Of a stretch of 7,466 bases of DNA, positions 6,599 through 7,466 are shown in pieces (positions within the stretch are counted from its first letter, which is position 1; each line of letters starts with the position of its first letter). The DNA comes from Burkholderiaceae bacterium (GTDB taxonomy: Bacteria > Pseudomonadota > Gammaproteobacteria > Burkholderiales > Burkholderiaceae_C), in contig JALQVQ010000315.1 of the NCBI GenBank assembly GCA_023260315.1, forward strand, positions 1-7,466, given 5' to 3'. The position numbers and the translations under genes were made by a program. Under the pieces are notes generated by a model. The model was not told the DNA's origin. It was given only the letters and a program-made list of their open reading frames with translations, and searched no databases.

Positions 6599-7466
6599 AT
6601 GCCAATGAACCGTGCTCCAAAATTTGCGAAACGGTTGCTGATCGCCGCCATCGTGGCTGCGTCAGGCTTGTCGCTTGCTGACACCGACGGGTTCACGGCA
6701 ACCAACTCTGAGCTTGATGGTCGTCTGTTCTACCAAATCCTGTCTGGCGAAATTGCCAATCGCCAGGGCGATAACGGATTGGCGTTTCGATTTATCTCGG
6801 CCGCAGCCAAAAGCAGTGATGACGAGTCACTGTCAGCGCGCGCCGTGGAAATCGCCATTCAGGCCGGCTCCGGTGACGCCGCTTGGGGTGCCGTGAACGA
6901 TTGGATCAAACGACAACCTGACAGCCAAAAAGCGCAGGCGATGAAGCTTCGCGTCTCAATTGCCACGGGACGTATGAACGGCATCACCGATGCCCTGTCC
7001 CGCATCCTTGCGCAATCGACGGCTGCAGAGCGTCGTGAGCTCATACGAGCCATCCCGGGGACCCTGAATCGTTTGCCCAACGTCCTGCAAAAAAAGGCCG
7101 ATGACATCGCGCAGGCGAGCTTAAAAAGCATGAAGCAAGACCGCCTCTTCGCGCCAGCAGCGTTGGCGGCCATCGGTTTTGTGCGTGTCAATAACCAAGA
7201 CATGCAAGGCGCCCTTCGCGCCCTGGGAGAAGCCTACCGCTGGGATGCGGCGGACCTTGATGCGGGGCGGTTGGCACTGACCCTGTTGGAGCAGGGTGTC
7301 GCTGAGGCCGAGCCGCTGGTACTGAAGCACATTGCCACACTGCCCATAAAGACGAACGCACGCTTCAGCTACGCGCGCCTGCTATTCATCGACAACCGAC
7401 AAACGCCAGCGCTTGAGCAGATCGAGCGCATCCACCAAGAGGAGCCAACATTCATACCCGCTTGGC
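6599..7466 (+). CDS. Exported helical-repeat (TPR-like) protein, 3' end cut by window edge
   Basis: The frame is open from the ATG at 6599 to the right edge, giving 289 complete codons. A second in-frame ATG two codons later (6605) is an equally good start, and neither has a clear ribosome binding site. The N-terminus is a Sec signal peptide: RAPKFAKR, a hydrophobic core LLIAAIVAASGLSLA (13-27), and a likely cut after Ala27. There is no lipobox cysteine, so it should be a soluble periplasmic protein. The mature part is alanine-rich and amphipathic-helical. LDGRLFYQILSGEIANRQGD, AAAKSSDDESLSARAVEIAIQAGSGDAAW and FVRVNNQDMQGALRALGEAYRWD look like degenerate tetratricopeptide units. In Burkholderiales, a protein of this kind (opening S-x-LD-x-x-LFY-x-x-L-x-GE) commonly lies just upstream of lolB and ispE. 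From that I infer a cell-envelope role, perhaps linked to lipoprotein sorting, but its function is not known to me. Confidence 0.85.
   Translation, partial: MPMNRAPKFAKRLLIAAIVAASGLSLADTDGFTATNSELDGRLFYQILSGEIANRQGDNGLAFRFISAAAKSSDDESLSARAVEIAIQAGSGDAAWGAVNDWIKRQPDSQKAQAMKLRVSIATGRMNGITDALSRILAQSTAAERRELIRAIPGTLNRLPNVLQKKADDIAQASLKSMKQDRLFAPAALAAIGFVRVNNQDMQGALRALGEAYRWDAADLDAGRLALTLLEQGVAEAEPLVLKHIATLPIKTNARFSYARLLFIDNRQTPALEQIERIHQEEPTFIPAW

Overview
The window is ordinary chromosomal housekeeping DNA from a proteobacterium, most likely a betaproteobacterium of the order Burkholderiales (possibly Comamonadaceae-like). This placement rests on three things: the divergent hrcA/nadK pair with recN behind nadK, the mutM-mutY pair next to a gene for a signal-peptide-bearing repeat protein of the kind found ahead of lolB in that order, and the style of the protein sequences (for example VNQGRVGF in NadK and CTGGQHRSV in RapZ). 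The placement is from recalled family knowledge, not from a search. Base composition looks moderately GC-rich and even throughout, with no sign of phage, insertion sequence, CRISPR array, tRNA or rRNA.

Layout. Positions 1-974 (minus) hold hrcA, the heat-shock repressor, cut by the left edge. A 49-bp gap carries back-to-back candidate promoters. Then come three tightly packed plus-strand genes: nadK (1024-1944), recN (1947-3620, 2 bp after nadK) and rapZ (3617-4543, overlapping recN by ATGA). The rapZ end faces, across 13 bp, a minus-strand pair read from the right: mutM (6475-5654) followed by mutY (5657-4557), again joined by an ATGA overlap. A gap of about 120 bp separates mutM from a divergent plus-strand gene (6599 to the right edge) for an exported helical-repeat protein, cut by the edge.

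Function. MutM and MutY form the GO system against 8-oxoguanine. RecN acts in double-strand-break repair, and NadK makes NADP, the precursor of the NADPH used in oxidative defence. RapZ is a P-loop protein that in enteric bacteria controls glucosamine-6-phosphate synthesis through small RNAs. HrcA represses chaperone genes. The set is stress- and repair-flavoured, but every gene is a conserved core gene, and I see no undescribed system here. The points most worth checking are an atypical Ala/Gly-rich stretch in the C-terminal part of HrcA, the very compact hrcA/nadK promoter region with near-leaderless starts, and the direct recN-rapZ fusion of two gene blocks.
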